Below are positions 10,247-18,821 of a stretch of 64,000 nt of DNA, piece by piece. The position numbers were made by a program, and so were the translations under genes. The notes under the pieces are model-generated. The model was given only the letters and a program-made list of their open reading frames with translations. It had not been told where the DNA came from and made no database searches. The DNA is taken from the NCBI RefSeq assembly GCF_030503615.1, contig NZ_CP129963.1, positions 3,162,001 to 3,226,000 on the forward strand. Direction: 5' to 3'. Numbering within the stretch: position 1 is the stretch's first letter; every line of letters begins with the position of its first letter. The DNA is from Sphingobacterium sp. BN32. Its GTDB lineage: Bacteria > Bacteroidota > Bacteroidia > Sphingobacteriales > Sphingobacteriaceae.

Positions 10247-10309
10247 TTATGAATTGATCTGATTTACAGATGCGATTTGTGACGATATTGGGTAGAAGGT
10301 CTCTTTCAT
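10247..10309 (-). CDS. Putative 20-residue leader peptide upstream of carA
   Basis: The frame ATG...TAA on the minus strand encodes MKETFYPISSQIASVNQINS and ends 12 bases before the terminator hairpin. It lies wholly between the carA promoter motif and that hairpin, the layout of an attenuator leader peptide. The ATG would be only about 10 bases from the expected transcription start, so translation would be nearly leaderless. Its codons show no run of a single regulatory amino acid, unlike his or trp leaders. If it works, it would be closer to the pyrBI type, where polymerase pausing is read through ribosome proximity. Chance occurrence of such a short frame remains possible. Confidence 0.4.
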   Translation of the reverse strand: MKETFYPISSQIASVNQINS

Positions 10310-10321
10310 TTTATTGGGAGA

Positions 10322-10329
10322 CAAAGGTA
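10322..10329 (-). promoter_or_regulatory. -7 promoter motif (TACCTTTG) for carA
   Basis: It is an exact TAnnTTTG match on the minus strand. It would start transcription near 10315 and give a leader of about 160 bases before carA. No clear -33 TTG is visible because a perfect palindrome abuts it upstream. Confidence 0.55.
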
Positions 10330-10335
10330 CAAATA

Positions 10336-10387
10336 AAAACAAAACACTTCTAAATTTTTGAATAAAAATTTAGAAGTGTTTTGTTTT
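10336..10387. repeat. Perfect 24-bp inverted repeat with 4-base loop
   Basis: The arms at 10336-10359 and 10364-10387 are exact complements, with loop GAAT. The sequence is AT-rich, with the core CACTTCTAAA, and has T- or A-rich tails on both sides, so it could end transcription in both directions and insulate the carA promoter. It might also be a binding site. Confidence 0.7.
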
Positions 10388-10537
10388 AGATATTCAGTAT
10401 TTAGTAGTTAGTCGTAAGACCTATGGTTTGTCAGGGGGATCCGTGAGAAAGTTGAATTGCCCATTTATTCTTTAAACAAGATTTGAAGGATTAGCTAGCA
10501 TTAGGTCTAAATACTAACTACTAAATACTTAATACTA
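10388..10537. repeat. Nested inverted repeat, family C (TAGTATTTAGTAGTTAG type)
   Basis: The left arm, about 10392-10423, reads TATTTAGTAGTTAGTCGTAAGACCT. The right arm, about 10502-10537, reads AGGTCTAAATACTAACTACTAAATAC, its approximate complement. The roughly 80 bases between them are unique. Arms of the same kind flank the repeats near 27510 and 31555-31710. Confidence 0.65.
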
Positions 10538-10565
10538 AAAAAGGCAGCCAATCGGCTGCCTTTTT
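10537..10565 (-). terminator. Intrinsic terminator after rseP
   Basis: A 12-bp stem (AAAAAGGCAGCC / GGCTGCCTTTTT) with loop AATC; on the minus strand it ends in a T-run directly after the rseP stop codon. Confidence 0.85.
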
Positions 10566-10569
10566 ATCG

Positions 10570-11880
10570 TTATTTCGTTAATTTAAATATATCGTTTCCG
10601 AAGACAAATATCATGAGGGCTACGAGAATAAAGAAGCCGACCATTTGTGCTCTTTCAAGGAATTTCTCGCTGAGTGGCTTACCTTGAATCATTTCGATCA
10701 ATAGGAAGATGACGTGTCCACCGTCTAGTGCTGGGATCGGGAGGATGTTCATAAAAGCTAATGCCATAGAAAGCATACCTACAAGTCCCCAAAAGCGAAC
10801 CCAATCTACCTCCGTACCAAACATAGTTGCTATACCTACAGGCCCAGATAAGGCTTTATCAGCACGTACTTCACCTTTGAAGATTTTTCCAAACCCTTTT
10901 ATGTTATCCGTGATTACGGAAAATGCTTTTGCAGCACCAATTGGTAAGGATTCTAGCAAGCCATACTGATGTTGTACGAGTGGTAAGTTAGCAAATCCTA
11001 AGATCGAGGTAGTATCGGCTGCTGCCTTCAACTCCACAGGAGCACCATTACGGATAACGCCTAACACTATTTCTTTGCCCTTATTAGCTTCAATCTGATT
11101 CTTGAACTCTTCCAACTGAACCACCGGCAAGCCGTTAATCGATACGATACTATCCCCTACCGCTAATCCCATCTTGTCGGCACGCGAGTCTTTCTCAATT
11201 TTTGATACAGGAAGCATCTTGAACATAGGTTCTACGAACTCGTTCTTCTTATGTTCTGAAACATCGTTTAAGATGTCAGCAGGCATCTTAATCTTGACCT
11301 CCTGCCCTGCACGTTCTACGGTTAGCTCGGCATCGCCCATGAGGACTTCCGATGCCATGATATCAGCGTAAAACAAGTTAGTCTCTTTACCATTGACAGC
11401 AAGGATTTTATCCCCATCCTGAAGACCTACCTTCTGCCCGATAATTCCAGGTTTAACACCGTATAGCTGTTTTGTGTTCAGATCTGTTGTCCCGTAGCTA
11501 AAGGTTAGCATCCAGAACACCACAATACCGACAATCACATTGACGATAATACCGCCTAGCATAACAATAAGTCGCTGCCAAGCTGGTTTTGAACGGAATT
11601 CCCATGGTTGTGGCTCACCTTTCATTTGCTCCGTATCCATCGACTCATCGATCATACCAGCTATCTTCACATACCCTCCTAGTGGTAACCAGCCCACACC
11701 ATACTCACATCCTTTATAATTGAACTTGAATAACTTCACGCCCCAGGCATCGAAGAACAAGTAAAACTTTTCTACTTTAATACCAAAAGCACGAGCAGCA
11801 AGGAAGTGTCCTAACTCGTGTAATATGATTAATAATGACAGGCCAAGAAGAACCTGTAATACCATGATGATAATTCCCAT
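10570..11880 (-). CDS. rseP: RIP metalloprotease RseP (site-2 protease)
   Basis: This inner-membrane zinc protease cuts transmembrane anti-sigma factors or signal-peptide remnants. The metal site is HELGH at residues 21-25 within the first membrane helix, and the distal ligand lies in NILPIPALDGGH near residue 385. Two PDZ-like domains occupy the periplasmic part (about residues 135-310), including GDKILAVNG and GDSIVSINGLP. The total of 436 residues and four membrane segments fit the family. It is the last gene of an operon with dxr, 19 bases upstream, and a membrane protein. Confidence 0.95.
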   Translation of the reverse strand: MGIIIMVLQVLLGLSLLIILHELGHFLAARAFGIKVEKFYLFFDAWGVKLFKFNYKGCEYGVGWLPLGGYVKIAGMIDESMDTEQMKGEPQPWEFRSKPAWQRLIVMLGGIIVNVIVGIVVFWMLTFSYGTTDLNTKQLYGVKPGIIGQKVGLQDGDKILAVNGKETNLFYADIMASEVLMGDAELTVERAGQEVKIKMPADILNDVSEHKKNEFVEPMFKMLPVSKIEKDSRADKMGLAVGDSIVSINGLPVVQLEEFKNQIEANKGKEIVLGVIRNGAPVELKAAADTTSILGFANLPLVQHQYGLLESLPIGAAKAFSVITDNIKGFGKIFKGEVRADKALSGPVGIATMFGTEVDWVRFWGLVGMLSMALAFMNILPIPALDGGHVIFLLIEMIQGKPLSEKFLERAQMVGFFILVALMIFVFGNDIFKLTK

Positions 11881-11899
11881 CTAATTTAATTTATTGTAA

Positions 11900-13063
11900 T
11901 TAATATCTTCGTTCTATTAAACTTCGTGCCACTCTTCTACTTTCCTCATCATAGTGCAAATAGTCCTCTAAAAGAAGGTTTTCCTTCTGATCAACCTGAC
12001 ACATTGTCTCTTCGATGATGTCGCTCATCCCTAAGAAGGACACCTCATCGTTAAGGAAAGCTGCAACCACGACTTCATTAGCTGCATTCAAGACACAAGG
12101 TCTATTTCCACCTTCGCGAAGTGCTTGATAAGCTAGCTCTAAATTGCGGAAGGTCTTCATATCGGGAGTTTCGAATGTTAAACTCGGATAGTTCGCAAAG
12201 TTGAAACGTTCGAAATTGTTCTGAATTCTATCAGGATAGGTCAATGCGTATTGTATAGGCAATTTCATATCAGGAAGTCCCATCTGTGCTTTCATCGAAC
12301 CGTCTTGAAATTGCACGAGTGAGTGCACAATAGATTGCGGATGAATAATTACATCCACTTGCTCCGCCTCTAAATCGAATAGCCATTTAGCTTCAATTAC
12401 TTCCAACCCCTTATTCATCAAAGATGCCGAGTCTATCGTAATCTTCGCGCCCATTGACCAGTTCGGATGCTTTAAAGCTTGCGCTTTGGTCACATGCTCA
12501 AGTTCTTCTCTGCTCTTTCCGCGGAACGGACCTCCGGATGCTGTTAATACAATCTTCTCTATAGGGTTCGATTCTTCACCCGGCAAACATTGAAAGATGG
12601 CTGAATGTTCCGAATCAACTGGCAGCAAACGAACTTTATATTCTTCAACAAGTTTTTTAATCAATTCCCCCGCGACAACCAACGTTTCCTTATTCGCTAA
12701 GGCAATATCCTTTCCTTTTTTTATTGCAGCAATGGTTGGCTTCAGGCCTACCGATCCCACAATAGCAGTTAATACGATGTCAATCTCTTCGAGCTGTACC
12801 GCATCAACCAACGCCTCTTCTCCGTAAGCTACTTCGATATCCGTACCTGCCAAAGCCTCCTTCACGTGCTTGTAAGCCTGTTCTTCCGAAAGCACCACTA
12901 ACTTTGGCTGAAACTTGATAGCCTGTTGAATCAACAGATCTGCATTACGTCCAGCAGTTAATACAGAAATTTCAAAGCGATCCGGAAAACAAGCGACAAC
13001 CTCCAGCGTTTGAGTCCCTACGCTTCCTGTTGAGCCCAATACGGCTAAATTCTTTTTTTCCAA
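11900..13063 (-). CDS. dxr: 1-deoxy-D-xylulose 5-phosphate reductoisomerase
   Basis: Dxr converts DXP to 2-C-methyl-D-erythritol 4-phosphate with NADPH, in the MEP isoprenoid pathway. The 387-residue protein shows the NADP loop LGSTGSVGTQTLE (residues 8-20), the ANKETLVVAG segment, the metal-binding LPVDSEHSAIFQCL, the flexible-loop ASGGPFRGKS region, and the HPNWSMGAKITIDSASLMNKGLE signature in shorter runs. It lies 10 bases downstream of a membrane protein gene and 19 bases upstream of rseP, a dxr-rseP order seen in many bacteria. Confidence 0.97.
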   Translation of the reverse strand: MEKKNLAVLGSTGSVGTQTLEVVACFPDRFEISVLTAGRNADLLIQQAIKFQPKLVVLSEEQAYKHVKEALAGTDIEVAYGEEALVDAVQLEEIDIVLTAIVGSVGLKPTIAAIKKGKDIALANKETLVVAGELIKKLVEEYKVRLLPVDSEHSAIFQCLPGEESNPIEKIVLTASGGPFRGKSREELEHVTKAQALKHPNWSMGAKITIDSASLMNKGLEVIEAKWLFDLEAEQVDVIIHPQSIVHSLVQFQDGSMKAQMGLPDMKLPIQYALTYPDRIQNNFERFNFANYPSLTFETPDMKTFRNLELAYQALREGGNRPCVLNAANEVVVAAFLNDEVSFLGMSDIIEETMCQVDQKENLLLEDYLHYDEESRRVARSLIERRY

Positions 13064-13073
13064 GGTAATGTAT

Positions 13074-13868
13074 TTATATGATATTATCCATCAAGGTTGG
13101 CTCGGAGCCTCCTTTGAAAGCCTTCATCATATCGATATATACGACAGACATGACAATGCTAACCACTGGTATAATAATAAATGAATTTACTAAACTTAAT
13201 ATTCTCGATACTAACGTATATCCTAGGTATTCGGTTCCAATCTGCAATAAATGAGTCGAAGCGATTGCTAAAATAATAACCAATAAGCGAAACACATTGC
13301 CCTTAGTCATGGCTAAGCTAAACTTATAGGACCGTATGGTATTAAACCCATGTTCGATAATAAAGAATGGGTAGAAAGTCGTTCTTATCAGCACAAAGAG
13401 CATAACCACACCTGTTAAAAACGGGTGTACCTCATAGCGAACCGTATCCATACTGAGACCTACGAACAAGAGCGGAAAGCACAGCACATACATAACCATG
13501 TAGATTACGAACGCAATTAAGCTATAGATAATCAAACCGAAGATGTAATTGACGAATTGCGAAAAAGACGGAACGAACCCCCAAAAGCCGGGCTTCTTTT
13601 CGCCCTTTGCCAAGACGACAGCATTCTTCAACAACACCAATTGCAAACTAAAATATAGCCCCACAAAGGCGAGCAATAAGATAATCTTGATGAAATAGTT
13701 AGAAGAATCAAAATACAGCGCTAGGAACGTCGATAGATTCGACGTGACGAATAATAAAAAGCATAAACCAGCAATCGAAATATAATTACGCAATAAAATA
13801 TCAATCGCTCTAACTACAACATCATTCGCTTTAAAAGTAATGTCTTTCAGAAATTCCAACATGGCCAT
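13074..13868 (-). CDS. Multi-pass membrane protein of unknown function
   Basis: The 264-residue protein is mostly hydrophobic, with about six predicted membrane segments (near residues 27-52, 58-80, 108-140, 150-175, 190-212 and 222-250). Charged connecting stretches such as KGEKKPGFWGF lie between them. I do not recognise a family motif. It opens the operon followed by dxr (10 bases later) and rseP, so it is probably expressed with envelope and isoprenoid functions, but no specific job can be inferred. The start could be either of two in-frame ATG codons, at 13868 or 13862. Confidence 0.7.
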   Translation of the reverse strand: MAMLEFLKDITFKANDVVVRAIDILLRNYISIAGLCFLLFVTSNLSTFLALYFDSSNYFIKIILLLAFVGLYFSLQLVLLKNAVVLAKGEKKPGFWGFVPSFSQFVNYIFGLIIYSLIAFVIYMVMYVLCFPLLFVGLSMDTVRYEVHPFLTGVVMLFVLIRTTFYPFFIIEHGFNTIRSYKFSLAMTKGNVFRLLVIILAIASTHLLQIGTEYLGYTLVSRILSLVNSFIIIPVVSIVMSVVYIDMMKAFKGGSEPTLMDNII

Positions 13869-13979
13869 ATTATTAATGCAAATATGGTGATTTTTTTGGT
13901 CTAAGCAATTTTTTTAGCCTGATAAATCAAAAATATCCAGCGGTGTAAACAGCCTTACCACACAGTCATTTGCATAAAA

Positions 13980-14003
13980 AAGGCTAGGATTTCTCCTAGC
14001 CTT
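13980..14003 (-). terminator. Intrinsic terminator after the S9 peptidase gene
   Basis: A 10-bp stem (AAGGCTAGGA / TCCTAGCCTT) with a TTTC loop; on the minus strand it ends in a T-run. Confidence 0.85.
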
Positions 14004-14009
14004 ACTCTA

Positions 14010-16130
14010 TTATTTTAAATTTTCTGGAATTGGTTTCTCCAGTAAATATTGATAGTAAAAACGAACGCGTTCTTTGAAATCGTATGCTTGTTTAGAACGT
14101 CCGAAACCGTGTCTACTTCCCGGGTAAATCATCAACTCAAACGGAACTTGTCTATCTGTCAATGCATCCACCAATTGGATCGTATTCTGCATATGCACAT
14201 TATCGTCTAAATCACCGTGCATGATGCGTAATCTTCCCTTGTACTGGTCAACATAAGGCAATATCGAACCATTCTTGTAGCCTTCAGGATTTGCTTGAGG
14301 CGTATCCATCCAACGCTCCGTATAATGAGTATCATATAATTCCCATCCTGTTACAGGCGCACCAGCAATACCAAAATCAAAGTAATCCGCACCTTTGGTT
14401 AATGCTAAACAAGTCATATAACCACCGTAGCTATGTCCGGTAATCAATAACTTATCTTTGGCTACCCAAGGTTTAGCCTTCAACCATTTTGCGATCGTGA
14501 TGTAGTCTACCAGCTCCCAGTTACCTAAGTTTCTGTGCATCCAAGCCACGCCTTGCTTGCCGAAATGTCCGGAAGCTCGGTGATCACATTCAATTTGAAT
14601 GACACCTTCATTCGCCCAATACTGTCCATTCACACCTTTCCACGTATTCTTTACAGTACCCGCATCCGGACCGCCATAGATCGACATGATCACAGGATAT
14701 TGCTTAGACTCATCAAAATCTGTAGGATAAGTAATGATCACTGGCAAATTAAACTTGCCGTCATCCGAAGGAATCGTAAAATACTCACGCTTTCCTACAT
14801 TGTAGTTAGCAAACTCAGCAGACTTGCTATCAGCCAATTCTTTGATGACTTTGCCATTGTTGTCTACTAAAGCAACTTTCGGCGGTGTATGAATATTGGA
14901 ATATGAAGTAATGAAATACTTTCCATCAGGAGATACTTTGACATCATGTGTATAATCGCCAAATGTTAGTCTTCTAAAATTCTTTCCATTAAAGTTTACA
15001 CGGTACAAATCGATAGTCGCGGAGTTTTCTTTTCTAGCTGTAAAGTATAGAACCTTTGCCTTTTCATCGATATGAGCAATCTCTTTTACTTGCCACTCAC
15101 CCGAAGTCAATGGATTGATCAGCTTACCTGATAAGGTGTATAGGTAATAATGCGCCCATCCTGTCTTATCCGATTTTAAGATGTAATGCTTATTATCTGC
15201 TAGGTAAGTAATTCGTTCATCATGATCTAAGTTGATCCATGTAGGTTGTTCTTCGTTGTATATCTCAGACTTAGAACCATCATTTGGGTTCACCGCATAG
15301 AACTTCAAGTTTGTTTGATCGCGATTCATCCATTGGACCATGATCGATTGGCTATCGAAGCTCCAATAAGGCTGGCCGAAGTACTGATCATCCTTTTCAT
15401 TGAAAGAAGCCCACACTACTGGAGAGCCTTCCGCTTTCACAAAACCAACCTTCACCTCCGGATTCGGATCACCTGCTTTTGGATAGCGTGTCTCTTCCAA
15501 ATAACCGTGCTGTCCCTTCGAAACATAAATCGGGAACATCGGCACGTTTGTATCGTCGAAACGCATGAAAGCTAGTTGCTTGCTATCCGGAGACCACCAG
15601 AACGCTTTATAATTAGTCGGGCGACCAAGAATCTCTTCATAATAAACCCAAGATGACCAACCGTTGTAGATAACGTCGGTGCCATCAGTTGTATATCTTA
15701 TTTCTTTACCAGTACTTACATCTAAACTATATAGATCGCTCTTGCGTGTAAAGGCCACATATTTTCCGTCGGGCGACAAAGTCGGGTTTTGCTCATCAAT
15801 CTCCGGCGACTGTGTCAGCTGTTTAGCTGGGCTGCCCGGATATTGGATATAGATATCTTTATCCTTTACAAAGACCTCTGTAGAGGACTTCGTAGGATAC
15901 GTATAGCCCTTCTTCTCTCCAGTTTTAACATTCACCTGGAAAAGCTGACTTCCATTGCTCTCAATATAGTTTGATTCATCGGCCCATCCTCTGAAACTAC
16001 TGATCGGCTTGGTTAATGAAGGAGCTTGCCCCCAAGATTGTTCAAATGTTAACTTCTTAGTTTGCGCATTTGCTCCATCCACTGCTACAAACAGCAAGGC
16101 TGTAAAAGCAACAGGTAAAATTCTGTTCAT
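14010..16130 (-). CDS. DPP4-type S9 family peptidase (prolyl oligopeptidase)
   Basis: This is an exported dipeptidyl peptidase IV-like serine protease of 706 residues. A signal peptide covers about residues 1-22 (ending GANAQ). The DPPIV beta-propeller domain follows, with repeated SPDGKY motifs. The C-terminal alpha/beta-hydrolase domain has the nucleophile Ser567 in GHSYGGYM, Asp642 in GDLDDNVH and His674 in SRHGFGR. Such enzymes remove X-Pro dipeptides from peptides in the periplasm. The gene is monocistronic with its own terminator. Confidence 0.92.
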   Translation of the reverse strand: MNRILPVAFTALLFVAVDGANAQTKKLTFEQSWGQAPSLTKPISSFRGWADESNYIESNGSQLFQVNVKTGEKKGYTYPTKSSTEVFVKDKDIYIQYPGSPAKQLTQSPEIDEQNPTLSPDGKYVAFTRKSDLYSLDVSTGKEIRYTTDGTDVIYNGWSSWVYYEEILGRPTNYKAFWWSPDSKQLAFMRFDDTNVPMFPIYVSKGQHGYLEETRYPKAGDPNPEVKVGFVKAEGSPVVWASFNEKDDQYFGQPYWSFDSQSIMVQWMNRDQTNLKFYAVNPNDGSKSEIYNEEQPTWINLDHDERITYLADNKHYILKSDKTGWAHYYLYTLSGKLINPLTSGEWQVKEIAHIDEKAKVLYFTARKENSATIDLYRVNFNGKNFRRLTFGDYTHDVKVSPDGKYFITSYSNIHTPPKVALVDNNGKVIKELADSKSAEFANYNVGKREYFTIPSDDGKFNLPVIITYPTDFDESKQYPVIMSIYGGPDAGTVKNTWKGVNGQYWANEGVIQIECDHRASGHFGKQGVAWMHRNLGNWELVDYITIAKWLKAKPWVAKDKLLITGHSYGGYMTCLALTKGADYFDFGIAGAPVTGWELYDTHYTERWMDTPQANPEGYKNGSILPYVDQYKGRLRIMHGDLDDNVHMQNTIQLVDALTDRQVPFELMIYPGSRHGFGRSKQAYDFKERVRFYYQYLLEKPIPENLK

Positions 16131-16242
16131 AAATAAAATTACTTAGTGAAGTCCCGAAAATAAGAAAAACAAATCGTTCTTACTCGCAATCCGTGTAACT
16201 TATTTAGTTAAGAAGAAATATTACCTAAAAGAAAAGAATAAA

Positions 16243-16266
16243 AAAAGCCACTATTCAGTGGCTTTT
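16243..16266 (-). terminator. Intrinsic terminator after the DUF3276 gene
   Basis: A 10-bp stem (AAAAGCCACT / AGTGGCTTTT) with loop ATTC; on the minus strand it ends in a T-run. Confidence 0.85.
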
Positions 16267-16283
16267 ATCTTTTTATGGACAAC

Positions 16284-16622
16284 TTAGAAGGAGAAATTGT
16301 CTTTTTGTATTAATTCTCCGTTGCTCTCGTAGTTTGAATCGTCTTGGTTCGGTTCATACCTTTTTTCAACTACTTCTTGGTTCGATTTGATATATTCTAC
16401 CACATCTTGCAATCCTTCAGCAAACTTTTCAAAGTCCTCTTTATATAAGAAAATCTTATGTTTAATGAATTGTCCGTCTTCGAAGCGTTTTTTGCTTTCC
16501 GTAATTGTCACATAATAGTCGTTTGAGCGAGTCGCTTTTACATCAAAAAAATAAGTACGCTTACCTGCTCTCACCTTTTTTGAAAATACCTCTTCACGCT
16601 CTTTGTTATCAAAATCTCCCAT
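16284..16622 (-). CDS. DUF3276 family (PUR-alpha-like) nucleic-acid-binding protein
   Basis: The 112-residue protein matches the small Bacteroidota DUF3276 family, which folds like eukaryotic PUR-alpha repeats and is thought to bind single-stranded DNA or RNA. Visible features are VRAGKRTYFFDVKATRSNDYY near residues 17-37 in shorter runs, the KKRFEDG segment and the helix YKEDFEKFAEGLQDVVEYI. The C-terminal 30 residues are acidic and polar and probably disordered. It is a single gene with a terminator and is divergent from the LiaF-like/LytTR operon. Confidence 0.85.
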   Translation of the reverse strand: MGDFDNKEREEVFSKKVRAGKRTYFFDVKATRSNDYYVTITESKKRFEDGQFIKHKIFLYKEDFEKFAEGLQDVVEYIKSNQEVVEKRYEPNQDDSNYESNGELIQKDNFSF

Positions 16623-16774
16623 TAGATTAGTATAAAATTTAAGTTTAACCCTCTATTTTCAGTCATAAATATATAATAATTAATTTCAATCAACCAAATT
16701 TTATTAAAAAAAAATATATTTATATTAAGGCGTTAATCTGCATGAGGTTCAAACGTTTGAGGCGACCTAAAACT

Positions 16775-16805
16775 ATTTCACCGATTTTTTACAGCATTTC
16801 ACCGA
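16775..16805 (+). promoter_or_regulatory. Direct repeat ATTTCACCGA x2, 21-bp period: candidate LytTR-regulator operator
   Basis: The decamer occurs at 16775-16784 and again at 16796-16805, so the copies lie on the same face of the helix, two turns apart. LytTR-domain regulators typically bind two direct repeats about 21 bp apart. A LytTR regulator is encoded in the operon starting 90 bases downstream, so autoregulation is likely. Confidence 0.5.
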
Positions 16806-16856
16806 AAAAAAGACTCCGAAGACCTATTTGCTATGGGCATATCCTTATATTCGCTC

Positions 16857-16864
16857 TACTTTTG
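16857..16864 (+). promoter_or_regulatory. -7 promoter motif (TACTTTTG) of the LiaF-like/LytS/LytTR operon
   Basis: It is an exact TAnnTTTG match 29 bases before the first ATG, about 52 bases downstream of the direct repeat. The nearest TTG is 26 bases upstream, a little far for a -33 element, consistent with a promoter that needs an activator. Confidence 0.5.
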
Positions 16865-16893
16865 GGTTATACTTAATTAAATGACGCAAGGCT

Positions 16894-17775
16894 ATGAACA
16901 CACAACAAACAAACAAGAACAACGGCGAGAAACCACCAAGAAACAATAATTCGACCACGATGGCCGGTATGTTCATTGTTTTCTTCGGGGTAGCTATCTT
17001 GTTGAAAAACATGAACATGGGAAGCATTGTTCCCTCCTGGATTTTCGGATGGGAAACAATCCTTATCATCATCGGTTTAGTGATCGGAGTAAACTCAAAA
17101 TTCGAAAAGAAATCATCGATTATTCTTATCGCTATCGGTAGTATCTTTCTATTAAAGAACGAATTGGACTTATCATTCGGACGCTTTATTATCCCTGTAG
17201 GTGCTATTATTCTAGGCATTTACTTAATCAAGCGTAATCGCGAAACTCCAAAACTACCTCCAACAACACCTACAGACGACGAATACGACTGGGATAAGCG
17301 TGTTGGCTACGGTGATCCAGCAACTTACGAGGGAAACCCATCAGAATCCCATACCGCAAACCCTACAAATTCCTATGCTCAAGCAGACCGCGTTGAGCAT
17401 AGGGATGCTTCCTATAGAAGCTACCGTCCTGATTTCGAGAATTACCTCAAAGTAGACAACTTTTTCTCAGACACTAAAAAGATTATTCTATCAAAGAATT
17501 TCTTAGGAGGAAATATTACCTCCGTTTTCGGTAGCACCAACTTGAACTTCCTTCAGGCAGATTTGAAACAACCGGTCGTTATTGATACCTTCCAATTGTT
17601 CGGTAGTACAAAAATTATTGTCCCTACCAACTGGCGTGTATCTTCCAATGTTGCCTCCGTATTTGGCGAGCTCGATGACCGCAGACCCATGATTGAAGTG
17701 ACAACAGACGAAAACAAGAAAATCTACATCACGGGGACATCAATCTTCGGCGGCTTGACCATCAAAAACAGCTAA
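16894..17775 (+). CDS. LiaF-like membrane protein
   Basis: The 293-residue protein has a polar N-terminus, about four closely spaced membrane helices (residues 24-40, 50-66, 74-86 and 96-111) resembling the LiaI/LiaF transmembrane region, and a Pro/Asp-rich linker (about 112-175). The C-terminal beta-rich domain carries repeated FGSTNL / LFGSTKI / SVFGEL turns, typical of the LiaF C-terminal domain. LiaF proteins in Firmicutes restrain a cell-envelope stress sensor kinase. Here it precedes LytS by 8 bases and probably modulates that kinase; this is inference from context. Confidence 0.75.
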   Translation: MNTQQTNKNNGEKPPRNNNSTTMAGMFIVFFGVAILLKNMNMGSIVPSWIFGWETILIIIGLVIGVNSKFEKKSSIILIAIGSIFLLKNELDLSFGRFIIPVGAIILGIYLIKRNRETPKLPPTTPTDDEYDWDKRVGYGDPATYEGNPSESHTANPTNSYAQADRVEHRDASYRSYRPDFENYLKVDNFFSDTKKIILSKNFLGGNITSVFGSTNLNFLQADLKQPVVIDTFQLFGSTKIIVPTNWRVSSNVASVFGELDDRRPMIEVTTDENKKIYITGTSIFGGLTIKNS

Positions 17776-17783
17776 CATACGCT

Positions 17784-18821
17784 ATGAGAAAACCGCTCAA
17801 CGAACAAAGCAAACGCTCTGTAATCCACGCCTCGTCATGGATTATTTGCGTTTTATACTTCCTGATTGTCTACAGTCTATTATGGTGGTCGAAAGTTGCA
17901 AAAGATGCAGCAATATACGATGCGACCATCTCAGCATTGTCAATCACGGGAATCACCTATTTAGTTTATAGCTCATTACAATATTACCTTCCGAACAACA
18001 AAAACTTCTGGAAGCTTTTTTCTATAGCGGCCATCTTCACCCTGATTAGTATTCTCATCACCCGTTTCCTAATTATTCAATTCGTACCGGACGAAAATCT
18101 TCTTTATTTAACCTTCAGTCTACCCTTCCGTTTCGTTATCAACTTCTTGATCATCACTTGCGTCATGATTATCAACATTTTTTGGAACATACAGGAGGAA
18201 TTGCTGGAAAACAAAAGAAGAAAGGACGAAAGCGAGCGCATGGTCCGCGATGCTGAGCTGTATAACCTGCGACAACAGCTACAACCCCATTTCTTATTCA
18301 ATAGCTTAAACTCCATAATCGCACTCATCGGCAGCAAACCAACGGAAGCACGCAACATGGTATTCCAACTGTCCGACTTCCTGCGCGGAACAATGCGTAA
18401 AGACGATCGGCAATTTAGCACCGTAGAAGATGAACTCAATCACCTGAAACTGTATCTGGATATTGAAAAGGTGCGTTTTGGACACCGCTTATCTACGGAA
18501 TTCGATTATAACGATGAGGTATTGGCTGGAAAGATCCCGGTGATGATCCTGCAACCTTTGGTTGAAAATGCAATCAAATTCGGATTATACAATGTCACCG
18601 AACAAGTTTTAATAAAAATACACTTAACTTTAACAGATAATATACTGACTATACAGATCAGCAATCCATTTGAGTCGGATCAAACCGAACAGAAGAAAGG
18701 CACGGGATTCGGACTATCGAGCATTCAACGTCGCTTATATCTACTATTCGGACGCACAGATTTATTGCTGACAGAAACACAAGACCAAACGTTTATATCT
18801 ACATTAAGAATACCACAATGA
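17784..18821 (+). CDS. LytS-type sensor histidine kinase
   Basis: The 345-residue protein has four predicted N-terminal membrane helices (about residues 14-34, 48-65, 78-100 and 110-134) and a short coiled linker. It then has the His_kinase domain with the phospho-accepting His169 in LQPHFLFNSLNS, followed by the HATPase with PVMILQPLVENAIKFGL (N box) and GTGFGLSSIQRRL (G box). It overlaps the response regulator gene by 4 bases (ATGA), so the two are translationally coupled. The signal is unknown; the LiaF-like partner suggests envelope stress. Confidence 0.92.
   Translation: MRKPLNEQSKRSVIHASSWIICVLYFLIVYSLLWWSKVAKDAAIYDATISALSITGITYLVYSSLQYYLPNNKNFWKLFSIAAIFTLISILITRFLIIQFVPDENLLYLTFSLPFRFVINFLIITCVMIINIFWNIQEELLENKRRKDESERMVRDAELYNLRQQLQPHFLFNSLNSIIALIGSKPTEARNMVFQLSDFLRGTMRKDDRQFSTVEDELNHLKLYLDIEKVRFGHRLSTEFDYNDEVLAGKIPVMILQPLVENAIKFGLYNVTEQVLIKIHLTLTDNILTIQISNPFESDQTEQKKGTGFGLSSIQRRLYLLFGRTDLLLTETQDQTFISTLRIPQ

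Noticed and set aside
10247..10309. Amino-acid-starvation attenuator of the his/trp type for carA
   Set aside because: The 20-codon frame has no run of arginine or any other single regulatory codon, so that mechanism is not supported even though an attenuator remains likely.
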